The notes beneath the pieces were generated by a model. That model did no database searches and had not been told where the DNA came from. It was given only the letters and a program-made list of their open reading frames with translations. Position numbers and translations under genes: made by a program. This document shows positions 37,818 through 45,802 of a stretch of DNA of 64,000 bases, piece after piece. Numbering within the stretch: the first letter of the stretch is position 1; the number at the start of each line of letters is the position of its first letter. This DNA comes from Kribbella jejuensis (GTDB taxonomy: Bacteria > Actinomycetota > Actinomycetes > Propionibacteriales > Kribbellaceae), in the NCBI RefSeq assembly GCF_006715085.1, contig NZ_VFMM01000002.1, positions 1,302,001 through 1,366,000 of the forward strand, in the 5' to 3' direction.

Positions 37818-40111
37818 ATGCCCACCCCCTGTCCGATCGCGGCCGGCGACTCCGGGATCGTCACCTTGAAGTCGCTGATCACGCCGCCGAGCGCCTCGTA
37901 CCCGGTGACCGACGGTCCCCAGGCCGATCCGTCCCACCACTTGTGGTACAGCTGCTTGTCGGTACCGGTGACGAACACGTCCAGCCGGTTGGTGTCCCAG
38001 GAGACCACGCGCGGTTCGTCGGTGCAGATCCCGCCCATGTACTCGTACCCGGTCAGCGACGGTCCCCACGCGGAGCCGTCCCACCACTTGTGGTAGAGCG
38101 CCGAGTCCGTCCCGAGCAGGAATACGTCCAGCCGGTCCGAGCCCCACGAGACCACGGTCGGCGCGGTCGTGCAGATGCCGCCCATGTACTCCCAGCCGTT
38201 CCACGCGGAGCCGTCCCACCACTTGTGGTACAGCGCCGAGTCGGTGCCGATCACGAACATGTCGAGCCGGTTGGGGCCCCAGGCAACGACCCGTGGTGGC
38301 GAGGCACAGACACCACCGAGGTACTCGTACCCGTTCCACGACGAGCCGTCCCACCACTTGTGGTAGACCGCGTTGTCCGTACCGAGCACGAAGGCGTCCA
38401 ACCGATCGGGGCCCCAGGCAACGACCTCGGGCGGACTCATGCAGATCCCGCCCAGGTACTCGTACCCGTTCCAGGACGAGCCGTCCCACCACTTGTGGTA
38501 CAGGGCCCGATCGGTGCCGAGGACGAAGGCGTCCAGCCGGTCCGGACCCCAGGTCGCCAGCCGCGGCGGACTCATACAGATGCCGCCGAGGTACTCGTAC
38601 CCGTTCCAGGAGGCTCCGTCCCACCACTTGTGGTAGAGCGCGCGGTCGGTTCCGAGCACGAACGCGTCCAGCCGGTTCGGCGCCCAGGACGCCACCTCGG
38701 GCGCGCTCATGCAGATCCCGCCCTGGTACTCGTAACCGGCGACGGACGGTCCCCAGGCCGATCCGTCCCACCACTTGTGATACATCGCGAGGTCGGTGCC
38801 GAGCACGAAAGCGTCCAGCCGGTTCGCGCCCCACGACACCACCGAGCCGGCCGGCTCCGGCGTCGCTCGCGCGGTGTCGAAGACCGGCAGGTCCTTGCGT
38901 ACGGTGTCGATCGTCGCCTGCATCCGCGTCACCTGGTCGTTGGTGAACATGACCATGCCGCGGTCGTCGGTGTAGTCCATGTAGTCGTAGAACAGGTCAC
39001 CGTTCGGCCCGTTGCTGCAGGTCACGTGCGGGAACGTCGGTACGCCGAAGTTCGGGCCGGCCGCGTTCGGGGTGTCGGCGCACTCGTCGCTGCCGCTGCA
39101 GCCGCTGCCGTCGTCGCCCCAGATGTGCAGCAGGTTGAAGAAGTGCCCGACCTCGTGCGTCGTCGTCCGGCCGAGGTCGAACGGTGCCGCCGCCGTACCG
39201 TTCGTACCGAAGCCACTGTGCAGGATCACGACGCCGTCGGTGGCCGCCGGTCCGCCCGGGAACTGCGCGTACCCGAGCAGGCCGCCGCCGAGCTGGCAGA
39301 CCCAGATGTTCAGGTACTTGTTCGTCGGCCACGGATCGATTCCGCCGGTCGCGGTGGCCTTCACCTTGTCGTCGGTGGTGAACGTCGCGACGCTGGTCTG
39401 CGTCCGGGTGACGCCGTTCGTCGGGTTCCCGTTCGGGTCCTGGGTGGCCAGGAAGAACTCGACCTGCGCGTCCGCGATCAGCCCGCTGAACACGCCCGGC
39501 ACGATGCTGGTGTCGGGGTTGGTGGCGCGGTAGTCGCGGTTCAGTACGTCGATCTGGCTGTCGATCTGGGCCTGCGAGATGTTCTGCGCGCTGGTGTTCC
39601 AGACCACGTGGACGACGACCGGAATGCGCGCGATCCCGGTGAAACGTTCCTGGCGGGAGACGTAGTCGATCGTCGCGGTCTCGAGCGCGGACCGGGCCGC
39701 GGCGTACTCAGGTGACGTCGACAGCAGCCGCCGGTGCACGTCCATCACGCCGCACTGCCGGCGGCTCGGGGTCTCCGCCCGCCCGTCGCCGGTCGCGCCG
39801 CTCATACCGGCACCACCCGCCGTACCACCGCCGCTCATGCCGGCCCCGGCGGGCGACCCGCCGCCGCTCATCCCCAGGCCGCTCGGGGTACCACCGCTCA
39901 TGTTCGCGGCCGGCGATCCGCCGCCCGCCATGTCAGCAGCCGGCGATCCGCCGCTGCTCATGTCCGTGCCGGCCGCTGGTGCAGCGGTCATCGGCATGCC
40001 GTTCGCCGTGGGCTGTCCGTTCGCGGCGTGCGCGTTCGATTCCGGGGCCTCGCCCGGCATCCGGTCCTCGTCGCGGTGCTTGTCCGCGCGCCCGTTGGCC
40101 TTCCTCGGCAT
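37814..40111 (-). CDS. M43 (pappalysin-type) zinc metalloprotease with seven-repeat lectin-like propeller
   Basis: 765 residues in three parts. About 1-115: low-complexity N-terminus with repeated MSGGGSPA-like units and no signal peptide. About 120-410: M43 protease with the extended zinc motif HEVGHFFNLLH (His319, Glu320, His323, His329) and a Met-turn at MDY (Met378), plus paired Cys residues. About 421-748: seven repeats of 45-49 residues around RLDAFVLGTDxALYHKWWDGSSW, typical of PLL-like fucose-binding or DUF346-type seven-bladed propellers. ATG 40111 with GGAAGGGGGAG before it. Relatives are usually secreted, so the missing signal is odd. Confidence 0.9.
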   Translation of the reverse strand: MPRKANGRADKHRDEDRMPGEAPESNAHAANGQPTANGMPMTAAPAAGTDMSSGGSPAADMAGGGSPAANMSGGTPSGLGMSGGGSPAGAGMSGGGTAGGAGMSGATGDGRAETPSRRQCGVMDVHRRLLSTSPEYAAARSALETATIDYVSRQERFTGIARIPVVVHVVWNTSAQNISQAQIDSQIDVLNRDYRATNPDTSIVPGVFSGLIADAQVEFFLATQDPNGNPTNGVTRTQTSVATFTTDDKVKATATGGIDPWPTNKYLNIWVCQLGGGLLGYAQFPGGPAATDGVVILHSGFGTNGTAAAPFDLGRTTTHEVGHFFNLLHIWGDDGSGCSGSDECADTPNAAGPNFGVPTFPHVTCSNGPNGDLFYDYMDYTDDRGMVMFTNDQVTRMQATIDTVRKDLPVFDTARATPEPAGSVVSWGANRLDAFVLGTDLAMYHKWWDGSAWGPSVAGYEYQGGICMSAPEVASWAPNRLDAFVLGTDRALYHKWWDGASWNGYEYLGGICMSPPRLATWGPDRLDAFVLGTDRALYHKWWDGSSWNGYEYLGGICMSPPEVVAWGPDRLDAFVLGTDNAVYHKWWDGSSWNGYEYLGGVCASPPRVVAWGPNRLDMFVIGTDSALYHKWWDGSAWNGWEYMGGICTTAPTVVSWGSDRLDVFLLGTDSALYHKWWDGSAWGPSLTGYEYMGGICTDEPRVVSWDTNRLDVFVTGTDKQLYHKWWDGSAWGPSVTGYEALGGVISDFKVTIPESPAAIGQGVGI
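37867..38851 (-). repeat. Seven tandem coding repeats of about 135-147 bp
   Basis: Direct DNA repeats that encode the propeller blades, most visible as TCCCACCACTTGTGGTA recurring near 37935, 38082, 38217, 38352, 38487, 38622 and 38770. The period is 135 bp for the inner copies and 147 bp where the GPSVxG insertion is present. The near identity of inner copies suggests recent duplication or gene conversion. Confidence 0.85.
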
Positions 40112-40313
40112 TTCTCCCCCTTCCGCGGGGGCACCCGAGCAGGACGGCGTACGCCGGACCGAGAAGCTCACCCCCAGCGCACACCTCGACCGAAGACGGC
40201 CCGGCCGTCTTCCCCCACCGAGCAGTCGGCCCCCAAGTCACTGCTCTGGTTTCAGAATCCGCCCGTCACGGCATGTGCACAAGCTCTCGTGCACGGGTAG
40301 TCAAGTTCGCCGG

Positions 40314-40329
40314 AACCCCTTGTGGGGTT
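40314..40329 (-). terminator. Short terminator hairpin after the M56 gene
   Basis: AACCCC and GGGGTT pair around a four-base loop, 13 bases past the M56 stop. The rest of the 230-base gap (40112-40341) holds the protease promoter region, a further hairpin (GAAGACGG/CCGTCTTC, about 40191-40211) and a GTGCAC pair (40275-40294), but no gene. Confidence 0.45.
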
Positions 40330-40341
40330 GGGGATTTTCAA

Positions 40342-41265
40342 TCAGGTGTGTTGCCCGGCGACCGGTCGTTCGGCGTGCTCGAAGAGCGCCTCGCCGGTGT
40401 GCTGTACGGCGGCGGCCGGCAGCGCGAAGAGGGCGAACGCCGCGATGGCGGCCGCGATCACCAGCGGCCGGTGGCGTGGCGGGGGAGCGAGCAGTGCGCG
40501 GACCCTGGTCTCCAGGTCGCCGCCGGTCGCCCCGACGACCGCCTCGGGATGTACGAAGCGGGTCTGCAGCTGCGCAACTCGTACGAGCGTCGTCGCGACC
40601 AGGCGGCGGTCGCCGACGGCCCGCGCCGCGTCCTCGTCGGCCCAGCGTTCGACGGCGGTCGCGGCCGCTCGGGCGGCGGGTCGCAGTACCGGATTGACGG
40701 CCGCGGTCAGACCTGCGGCGAGGTTCCACCAGGCATGGTGGTGCTGGAGATGGGACTTCTCGTGGGCCAGTAGTACGGCGCGTTGGCGCGGGTCGAGTGC
40801 GCGGAGCAGACCGCTCGTGACGATCACCCGGCCCGCGGGTTGCGGCGTACTGAAGGCGTCCGGGCGCTCGTCGTCGAGTACGACGAGATCGCCGACCGCA
40901 GTGAGTCCGCGGCAGGCGCGGTGTACCTCGACGAGTGCACGCATCTGGCGCAGGCCGGTGACAAGCACCGAGAGCAGGGCGAGCAGTACGAGGCAACCGG
41001 CGATCGCGGCCGGCCAGGCGGGCACCGGGCTGTCGCTGTGCAGTGCGGCCGGGGACCACGCGCCCTGGGCCGCGACGAACGGGAACTGCCCGATCCAGGT
41101 GAAGGCGAGCACGGCGAGGATGAACACACCGCTGGCCGCGGACAGCACGTTGCCGGCGATGACCAGCTTGGTCGCGACCGACGGCGCCATCCAGCGGGCG
41201 GCGGCCGGCGCGATCAGCGCGTAGCCGACGATCGCGATCAGCCCGAGGATCGCGGCGGTCGTCAT
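40342..41265 (-). CDS. M56-family (BlaR1/MecR1-like) membrane metallopeptidase
   Basis: Sensor protease expected to cleave or inactivate the BlaI repressor encoded just before it. 307 residues with helices at about 5-20, 35-60, 84-105 and near the C-terminus. The zinc motif is HEKSH at 168-172 in VLLAHEKSHLQHHHAWW, and the downstream EDAARAVGD supplies the third ligand. It lacks the C-terminal penicillin-binding domain of true BlaR1, so beta-lactam sensing is not implied. The ATG overlaps the BlaI stop (ATGA). Confidence 0.9.
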   Translation of the reverse strand: MTTAAILGLIAIVGYALIAPAAARWMAPSVATKLVIAGNVLSAASGVFILAVLAFTWIGQFPFVAAQGAWSPAALHSDSPVPAWPAAIAGCLVLLALLSVLVTGLRQMRALVEVHRACRGLTAVGDLVVLDDERPDAFSTPQPAGRVIVTSGLLRALDPRQRAVLLAHEKSHLQHHHAWWNLAAGLTAAVNPVLRPAARAAATAVERWADEDAARAVGDRRLVATTLVRVAQLQTRFVHPEAVVGATGGDLETRVRALLAPPPRHRPLVIAAAIAAFALFALPAAAVQHTGEALFEHAERPVAGQHT

Positions 41266-41612
41266 TCGTCGTCCTGGAGGAGGTCGACGAGGAGTTGGGA
41301 TTCCTCGGCGGACAGGCCGCGGGCGAAGCGGGTGAGGACGGCGGCGCGGTCGCCGCGGGCGTCCAGCAGGCGGTGCAGCTGGTGTGCGGCGACCTCGGCC
41401 GAGTCGACGACCGCGGTGTACGCGTACGAGCGGCCGACCCGCTGCCGGGTCGCCAGGCCCTTCGCGGCCATCCGGCCGAGCACCGTCATCACGGTCGTGT
41501 ACGCGAGTTCGCCGCCGAGCGCGTCCCGGACGTCGGACGTGGTCATCGCGCCCCCGTCGGCGGCGAGCGCGGCGAACACCTGCTGCTCGAGATCCCCCCG
41601 GCCCCGGCTCAT
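41262..41612 (-). CDS. BlaI/MecI-family transcriptional repressor
   Basis: Winged-helix repressor, 116 residues: GDLEQQVFAALAADGGAMTTSDVRDALGGELAYTTVMTVLGRMAAKGLATRQRVGRSYAYTA, the classic BlaI/CopY DNA-binding half. The C-terminal dimerisation helix follows (LLDARGDRAAVLTRFARGLSAEESQLLVDLL). A strong ribosome binding site (AGGAGGAGG) precedes the ATG. Two operators with the BlaI-type TACTAC core lie 18-66 bases upstream, between it and a divergent membrane operon. Confidence 0.93.
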   Translation of the reverse strand: MSRGRGDLEQQVFAALAADGGAMTTSDVRDALGGELAYTTVMTVLGRMAAKGLATRQRVGRSYAYTAVVDSAEVAAHQLHRLLDARGDRAAVLTRFARGLSAEESQLLVDLLQDDE

Positions 41613-41629
41613 GACAGGCCTCCTCCTGA

Positions 41630-41678
41630 CTACTACGAAGAACGTAGTAGCATCAATCTACTACTCGGATTGTAGTAG
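41630..41678. promoter_or_regulatory. Two BlaI operators in the divergent promoter region
   Basis: Operator 1: CTACTACG (41630-41637) and CGTAGTAG (41643-41650), perfect arms with a 5-base centre. Operator 2: CTACTAC (41658-41664) and GTAGTAG (41672-41678), perfect arms with a 7-base centre. The TACTAC half-site is the hallmark of BlaI-type repressors. Both the repressor/sensor pair and the PAP2-DedA operon start within 20 bases of them. Confidence 0.85.
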
Positions 41679-41688
41679 ACGGGGGCGC

Positions 41689-42264
41689 ATGATGAATCGC
41701 TGGTTGTTCGATCAGTTCAACGCGTTCGCACGGGCCACGCCGTGGCTGCACGGTCCGGCTGAGGCGTACGCGCAGTACGGCGTTGTGCTGTTCGGCGTAC
41801 TGCTGGTCGCGGGGTGGTGGATCGCGCGGCGTTCCGGCCGGGTGGTGGGGGTGGCTGCGGCGATCAGCGCCGCGGGTGCGACGCTGTTGGCCGTGGCCAT
41901 CAACCAACCGATCGTGCACGCGGTCCACGAGGCGCGCCCGTACACGACGCTGCCGGGCATCCTGGTGCTCGCGAACCGCAGTACCGACCCGTCGTTCCCG
42001 TCCGACCACGCGACGATGGCCGGTGCGGTCGCGGCCGGGCTGTGGATCGTGAACCGGCGGCTCGGGATCGTCGCGGCCGCCGCCGCGGTGCTGATGGCGC
42101 TGACCCGGGTGTACATCGCCGCGCACTACCCGGGCGACGTCCTCGCCGGGCTGCTACTCGGCGCGATTGTTGCCGTCGGCACCTGGTTGCTGGTGCGGCG
42201 GGTGCTGACCTGGTGCGTGGACGCGATCGCCGGTACGCGGCTGCGGGTGGTTCTGCTGTCATGA
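41689..42264 (+). CDS. PAP2-superfamily membrane phosphatase
   Basis: Integral membrane lipid phosphatase of 191 residues with five or six helices. The catalytic motifs are HEARPY (motif 1), PSDHATMAG (motif 2, PSxH) and TRVYIAAHYPGDVLAG (motif 3, with the catalytic His and Asp). Members include undecaprenyl-pyrophosphate and phosphatidate phosphatases; the pairing with DedA favours the first (inference). Two in-frame ATGs stand side by side, 41689 and 41692. The stop overlaps the DedA start. Expression is probably repressed by BlaI through the adjoining operators. Confidence 0.9.
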   Translation: MMNRWLFDQFNAFARATPWLHGPAEAYAQYGVVLFGVLLVAGWWIARRSGRVVGVAAAISAAGATLLAVAINQPIVHAVHEARPYTTLPGILVLANRSTDPSFPSDHATMAGAVAAGLWIVNRRLGIVAAAAAVLMALTRVYIAAHYPGDVLAGLLLGAIVAVGTWLLVRRVLTWCVDAIAGTRLRVVLLS

Positions 42265-42872
42265 AGGGACTGACGGGCTGGTTGCTCGGGCTGCACGGGA
42301 TCGCCGTGTACGGGATGGTCGGGCTGCTGGTGTTCGCCGAGGACGCGCTGTTCGTGGGGTTCGTGCTGCCGGGGGAGACTGCAGCCGTACTCGGAGGTGT
42401 GACCGCGGCGGTCGGGCATACGGCGTTGCCACTGATCCTTGTGGTGGTGATCGGCGCGGCGATCCTCGGCGACACGGTCGGGTACGAGGTCGGCCGGTTC
42501 TTCGGGCCGCGGATTCTTGAGAGCCGGTTGGTCGCGCGGCGCAAGGACAAGCTCGAGTCCGCGCGCAAGCAGCTTGCCGAGCGGGGTGGTACGGCGGTGT
42601 TCCTCGGGCGGTTCGTGGCGTTCTTCCGGGCCACGATGCCTGCGCTGGCGGGGATGTCGGGGATGCGGTACCTGAAGTTCCTGGCGTTCAATGCGGCCGG
42701 GGGGATCGTGTGGGGGACCGCGGTCGTGCTGCTCGGGTACCTGGCGGGCAACTCGTACGCCCGCGTCGAAAAGACCTTCGGCCGGGCCGCCGCGCTGGTC
42801 GTGCTGGGCATCGTGGTGGTCGCGATCGTGGTGTGGCGGGTACGGAAGCATCGCAAGGAGCGTGTCTCGTGA
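42261..42872 (+). CDS. DedA-family membrane protein
   Basis: 203 residues, about five helices plus re-entrant segments. Family markers: EDALFVGFVLPGET near residue 27, GDTVGYEVGRFFGPRIL in the middle, and FLGRFVAFFRATMPALAGMSGM (the F-x-GRF-x6-R-x2-xP.AG motif). Some DedA proteins (UptA) flip undecaprenyl phosphate back across the membrane, which fits the PAP2 gene upstream. ATG 42261 overlaps the PAP2 stop; the next small gene overlaps its own stop. Confidence 0.92.
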   Translation: MKGLTGWLLGLHGIAVYGMVGLLVFAEDALFVGFVLPGETAAVLGGVTAAVGHTALPLILVVVIGAAILGDTVGYEVGRFFGPRILESRLVARRKDKLESARKQLAERGGTAVFLGRFVAFFRATMPALAGMSGMRYLKFLAFNAAGGIVWGTAVVLLGYLAGNSYARVEKTFGRAAALVVLGIVVVAIVVWRVRKHRKERVS

Positions 42873-43165
42873 CTCGCAAGATGGCGGCGTGGCTCGTGCT
42901 GACGGTCGGCGCCTTGGGCGTACTGCTCGCCTGGGTCTTCCCCGACGCGATCGAACACCGCGGCCAGATCCACACGGTCGGCACCGAGGTCGTCCTCTGC
43001 GCCGGCGAACACCACCTGTCCACCCGCTCCCAGGCCCTACACCACCTGGCCGACTGCGCCGGCGACAACACCGAAGTCCGCCGCGAACTCCGCGACGAAC
43101 TCTCCGCCGTCTTCCTCATCGGCCTAACCATCGCCGGCACCTGGTACCTCGCCCGCCATACGTAG
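42869..43165 (+). CDS. Small two-helix membrane protein, unknown function
   Basis: Not recognised. 98 residues: helix one AAWLVLTVGALGVLLAWVF, an extracytoplasmic loop of about 50 residues with two Cys (VLCAGEHHLSTRSQ, LADCAGDN), and helix two AVFLIGLTIAGTWYLA. GTG start overlapping the DedA stop (GTGA), so it is the third gene of the BlaI-controlled operon. It could be an accessory subunit or a local regulator of the transporter. Confidence 0.72.
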   Translation: MTRKMAAWLVLTVGALGVLLAWVFPDAIEHRGQIHTVGTEVVLCAGEHHLSTRSQALHHLADCAGDNTEVRRELRDELSAVFLIGLTIAGTWYLARHT

Positions 43166-43173
43166 GATGCCGC

Positions 43174-43695
43174 ATGCGCATCCCCTTCACCGCCCGCGGC
43201 CACAACGGCACGATCACGGTCGAGGTCTCCCCGAACGACCCTGCCGTCTCCGGCCACGCGCTCGTCGTACCTGATCTGGAGTTGGACGCGTTCCGCGGGT
43301 TCCCGATGTGCACGGCGTCGGTGTCGTTCGCCGGCCAGGGGATCAACGCGATCTTCGGTTGGATCCAGGTGGTCGACAACGGTGGATCGGTGTCGGTGGA
43401 CCTGCTACCGAACCTGGATCCGACCGATCCGTTCTACGTCTACGGGTACCTGCCGACGTTCTTCGACGCACCGGCGAACCCGGACCATACCGACGGCGTG
43501 TGGCGGGCGACCACATTCCTGGTGATGGTGCCCGACGTGATTCGCTCACGCGTGGTCGAACCGCTAGCCGCCTTCACCTGGGGCTACGAGCTGCACGCCG
43601 GCCAACCTCGCTTCCTGAAGGTCGTCGCACTTGACGGCTGGGCCGGACACCACGACGTACTCGCGTCAACCCACCCAACATGGACGTTCCGCTAA
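43174..43695 (+). CDS. Hypothetical cytoplasmic protein
   Basis: Not recognised. 173 residues, no signal or membrane segment, rich in beta-type sequence and Asp/Pro: MRIPFTARGHNGTITVEV, FRGFPMCTASVSFAGQGINAI, PTDPFYVYGYLPTFFDAP, WGYELHAGQPRFLKVVALDGWAG. ATG at 43174 with AGGAT nearby; a TAGGAT box at 43163-43168 could give a near-leaderless message. It follows the DedA operon by 8 bases and may be cotranscribed. Confidence 0.7.
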   Translation: MRIPFTARGHNGTITVEVSPNDPAVSGHALVVPDLELDAFRGFPMCTASVSFAGQGINAIFGWIQVVDNGGSVSVDLLPNLDPTDPFYVYGYLPTFFDAPANPDHTDGVWRATTFLVMVPDVIRSRVVEPLAAFTWGYELHAGQPRFLKVVALDGWAGHHDVLASTHPTWTFR

Positions 43696-43834
43696 TCCGT
43701 CCCCAAGACAATCCCGAGCCCCGCGACCCGCGCCTTCCCAATCGCTGCCTCAAGCAACCGACCCGGATAACCCTCTCTGGGAACAAGCAATGGTGACCGG
43801 AGATAGGCAATAGCCTGTCCCCAGACCCCAGGAG

Positions 43835-43939
43835 GTGTGCCCGCTGACGCAACACCACTTCGGCGTGTACGCACGAATCCGCACCGCCGACCGCATCCTC
43901 CTGGTCCGCAAAACCCGCGGCCCGTACGCCCGCCGATGA
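43835..43939 (+). pseudogene. Truncated NUDIX hydrolase (N-terminal remnant)
   Basis: Translates as LTQQHHFGVYARIRTADRI then LLVRKTRGPYARR and stops at 43937. This is the usual first strand of NUDIX hydrolases (GVYAxI...ILLVRKTRGPYxGLWDLPGG), but the NUDIX box itself is absent. An intact AGGAGG ribosome site (43830-43835) and a TAGCCT -10-like box remain, so truncation looks recent. The pheA gene begins its 3' end 18 bases further. On the other strand, 43692-43830 could hold a second remnant, which I do not call. Confidence 0.6.
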
Positions 43940-43956
43940 GCAGTAGCCGCACGGGC

Positions 43957-44835
43957 TCAGTGGTGGGGGCGGAGGGCTCGGTTGGCGGCGGGTTCGGCTA
44001 TTTGGGCTCGGAATTCGTTGGCGGGGTAGACGCCCAGGATGCGGACCTCGACCGAGAAGAACGCCAGCTCCTCGAGGGCCAGGGCTACGTTCGGGTCTTC
44101 GGGGTGGCCTTCGATGTCGGCGTAGAACTGGGTGGCGAAGAACATGCCGCCGAGCTGGTACGACTCCAGCTTCGTCATGTTCACGCCGTTCGTCGCGAAT
44201 CCTCCGAGCGCCTTGTACAGCGCGGCCGACACGTTCCGGACGCGGTACACGAACGACGTGATCACCGGGCCGGCGTCGACCGGCGGTACTTCGGGCTCCC
44301 GGGACAGCACCAGGAACCGGGTCGTGTTGTGGTGCTCGTCCTCGACATCCGACGCCAGCGTCTCCAGCCCGTACAACTCCGCAGCCGCTCGCGGCGACAG
44401 TGAGGCAACGGTCGGATCACCCAGCTCGGAGACCTCCCGCGCCGCCCCGGCGGTGTCGTCCGCGACAACCGTCGACCATCCGTGCTCGCGGATGATCTTC
44501 CGGCACTGCCCGAGCGCGTGCACATGGCTGCGCACGGTCCGGATCCGGTCCAGCGACGTACCCGGAACGCCGAGCAGCTGGAAGTGGATCGGGAGGAAGT
44601 ACTCGCCGACGATGTGCAGCCCGGACTCCGGCAGCAGGTGGTGGATGTCCGCGACCCGCCCGGCGATCGAGTTGTCGACCGGGATCATCGCCAGCCCGGC
44701 ACGTCCGCTGCTGACCGCCTCGAGGGCGTCCTCGAACGTCGTACACGGCAACTGCTCGCGCTCGGGGTACATCTCGGTGCACGCCATCGCCGAATTCGCG
44801 CCTGGCTCACCCTGATAAGCGATCGGACCTTCCAC
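43957..44835 (-). CDS. pheA: Prephenate dehydratase
   Basis: Converts prephenate to phenylpyruvate for phenylalanine synthesis. 292 residues: catalytic domain starting GPIAYQGEPGANSAMA, with the TTRF signature at about 171-174 (EHHNTTRFLVL), then a C-terminal ACT domain with GVNMTKLESYQLGG, the phenylalanine-binding loop (usually NLTKIESRP). No chorismate mutase domain is fused. GTG start at 44835 with GGGAGATC before it. Stands alone on the minus strand after plsC; feedback inhibition by phenylalanine is expected from the ACT domain. Confidence 0.94.
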   Translation of the reverse strand: MEGPIAYQGEPGANSAMACTEMYPEREQLPCTTFEDALEAVSSGRAGLAMIPVDNSIAGRVADIHHLLPESGLHIVGEYFLPIHFQLLGVPGTSLDRIRTVRSHVHALGQCRKIIREHGWSTVVADDTAGAAREVSELGDPTVASLSPRAAAELYGLETLASDVEDEHHNTTRFLVLSREPEVPPVDAGPVITSFVYRVRNVSAALYKALGGFATNGVNMTKLESYQLGGMFFATQFYADIEGHPEDPNVALALEELAFFSVEVRILGVYPANEFRAQIAEPAANRALRPHH

Positions 44836-44874
44836 GATCTCCCAGCGTAGACCTATCCCGTCTCAGCACCCGGA

Positions 44875-45672
44875 TCAGGTGTCCGTCTTACGGACCTTCT
44901 CCGGCGCGCCGGTGACCGCGCGCCCCTCCAGCGCCTTGGCCTTGGTGGCGTACATGTCGATGTACTCCTGGCCGGACAGCTCCATGATCTTGTACATGAT
45001 CTCGTCGGTGACGGCCCGCAGGATCAGCCGGTCGCCCTCCATCCCCTCGTACCGGGAGAAGTCCAGCGGCTCGCCGAACTTCACCGTCGGCGAGGCGAAC
45101 GAGGCGACGATCTTCCCGGGCGGGGCGACCACGTCGGTGCCGATCACGCCGCACGGGATCACCGGCACCTTCGCCTCCAGCGCGAGCCGCGCGACGCCGG
45201 TCCGGCCCTTGTACAGCCGGCCGTCGTGCGAGCGGGTGCCCTCGGGGTAGATCCCGAACAGCTCGCCGCGCTCCAGCACCTTCATCCCGGCCCGCATCGC
45301 GCCCTCGGACGCCGACCCGCCGGAGCGGTCGATCGGGACCTGCCCGGTGCCCTTGAAGAACCCGCGCTGGAACCGGCCCTTGATCCCGGCCCCGGTGAAG
45401 TAGTCGGACTTCGCCACGAACGTCACCCGGCGGCGCAGCACCAGCGGCATGAAGATCCAGTCCGAGTACGAGAGGTGGTTGCTCGCGATGATCGCGGGCC
45501 CGGTCTCCGGGACGTTCTCGGCGCCGATCACGTTCGGCCGGAAGATCCGCTTCACCGGCGGCCCGACCACCACGTTCTTCAGCACCCAGTAGATGCCCTT
45601 GCCGTCGCCGTCCCCGGCATCCACGACCGGGTCCGGCCGCTCGGACCGCGGCGCCCGCGCCGGTTCCGTCAT
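44875..45672 (-). CDS. 1-acyl-sn-glycerol-3-phosphate acyltransferase (PlsC type)
   Basis: Membrane-bound lysophosphatidate acyltransferase of phospholipid synthesis, 265 residues. Acyltransferase block I is NHLSYSD (His66, Asp71), block II GQVPIDRSGG, block III YPEGTRS (142-148), and block IV VIPCGVIGTD. A helix-like hydrophobic stretch precedes the catalytic part. ATG 45672 with AAAGGACACC before it; an in-frame extension to 45960 passes through the region between genes and is not supported. A tandem 10-base repeat (45723-45742) lies just upstream. Confidence 0.93.
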   Translation of the reverse strand: MTEPARAPRSERPDPVVDAGDGDGKGIYWVLKNVVVGPPVKRIFRPNVIGAENVPETGPAIIASNHLSYSDWIFMPLVLRRRVTFVAKSDYFTGAGIKGRFQRGFFKGTGQVPIDRSGGSASEGAMRAGMKVLERGELFGIYPEGTRSHDGRLYKGRTGVARLALEAKVPVIPCGVIGTDVVAPPGKIVASFASPTVKFGEPLDFSRYEGMEGDRLILRAVTDEIMYKIMELSGQEYIDMYATKAKALEGRAVTGAPEKVRKTDT

Positions 45673-45802
45673 CGGTGTCCTTTCCTCACACAGTTCCCCC
45701 CGACCCCTCATGATGCCGCACGTCGGCGTACTTCGGCGTACTTCGGGGCCAGCTCGGCCGAGGGAAGCTCCTGACGCGCCTGGTCGTACCTTCGTCAGAC
45801 GC

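Noticed and set aside
37867..38851. Regular 135-bp repeats, possibly a CRISPR array
   Set aside because: The period is too long, spacers are not unique and the repeats are in frame within a propeller domain.
37805..39715. Open frame of 636 codons on the plus strand over the protease
   Set aside because: It is an antisense shadow. The repeat signal comes from the propeller repeats of the protease.
40342..41612. True beta-lactam resistance sensor pair (BlaR1/BlaI)
   Set aside because: The M56 protein has no penicillin-binding domain and no beta-lactamase gene is near, so I describe it only as BlaR1-like.
43692..43952. 86-codon gene on the minus strand beside pheA
   Set aside because: Part of it looks protein-like, but it has no good start and overlaps the NUDIX remnant. 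It is mentioned only as a possible remnant.
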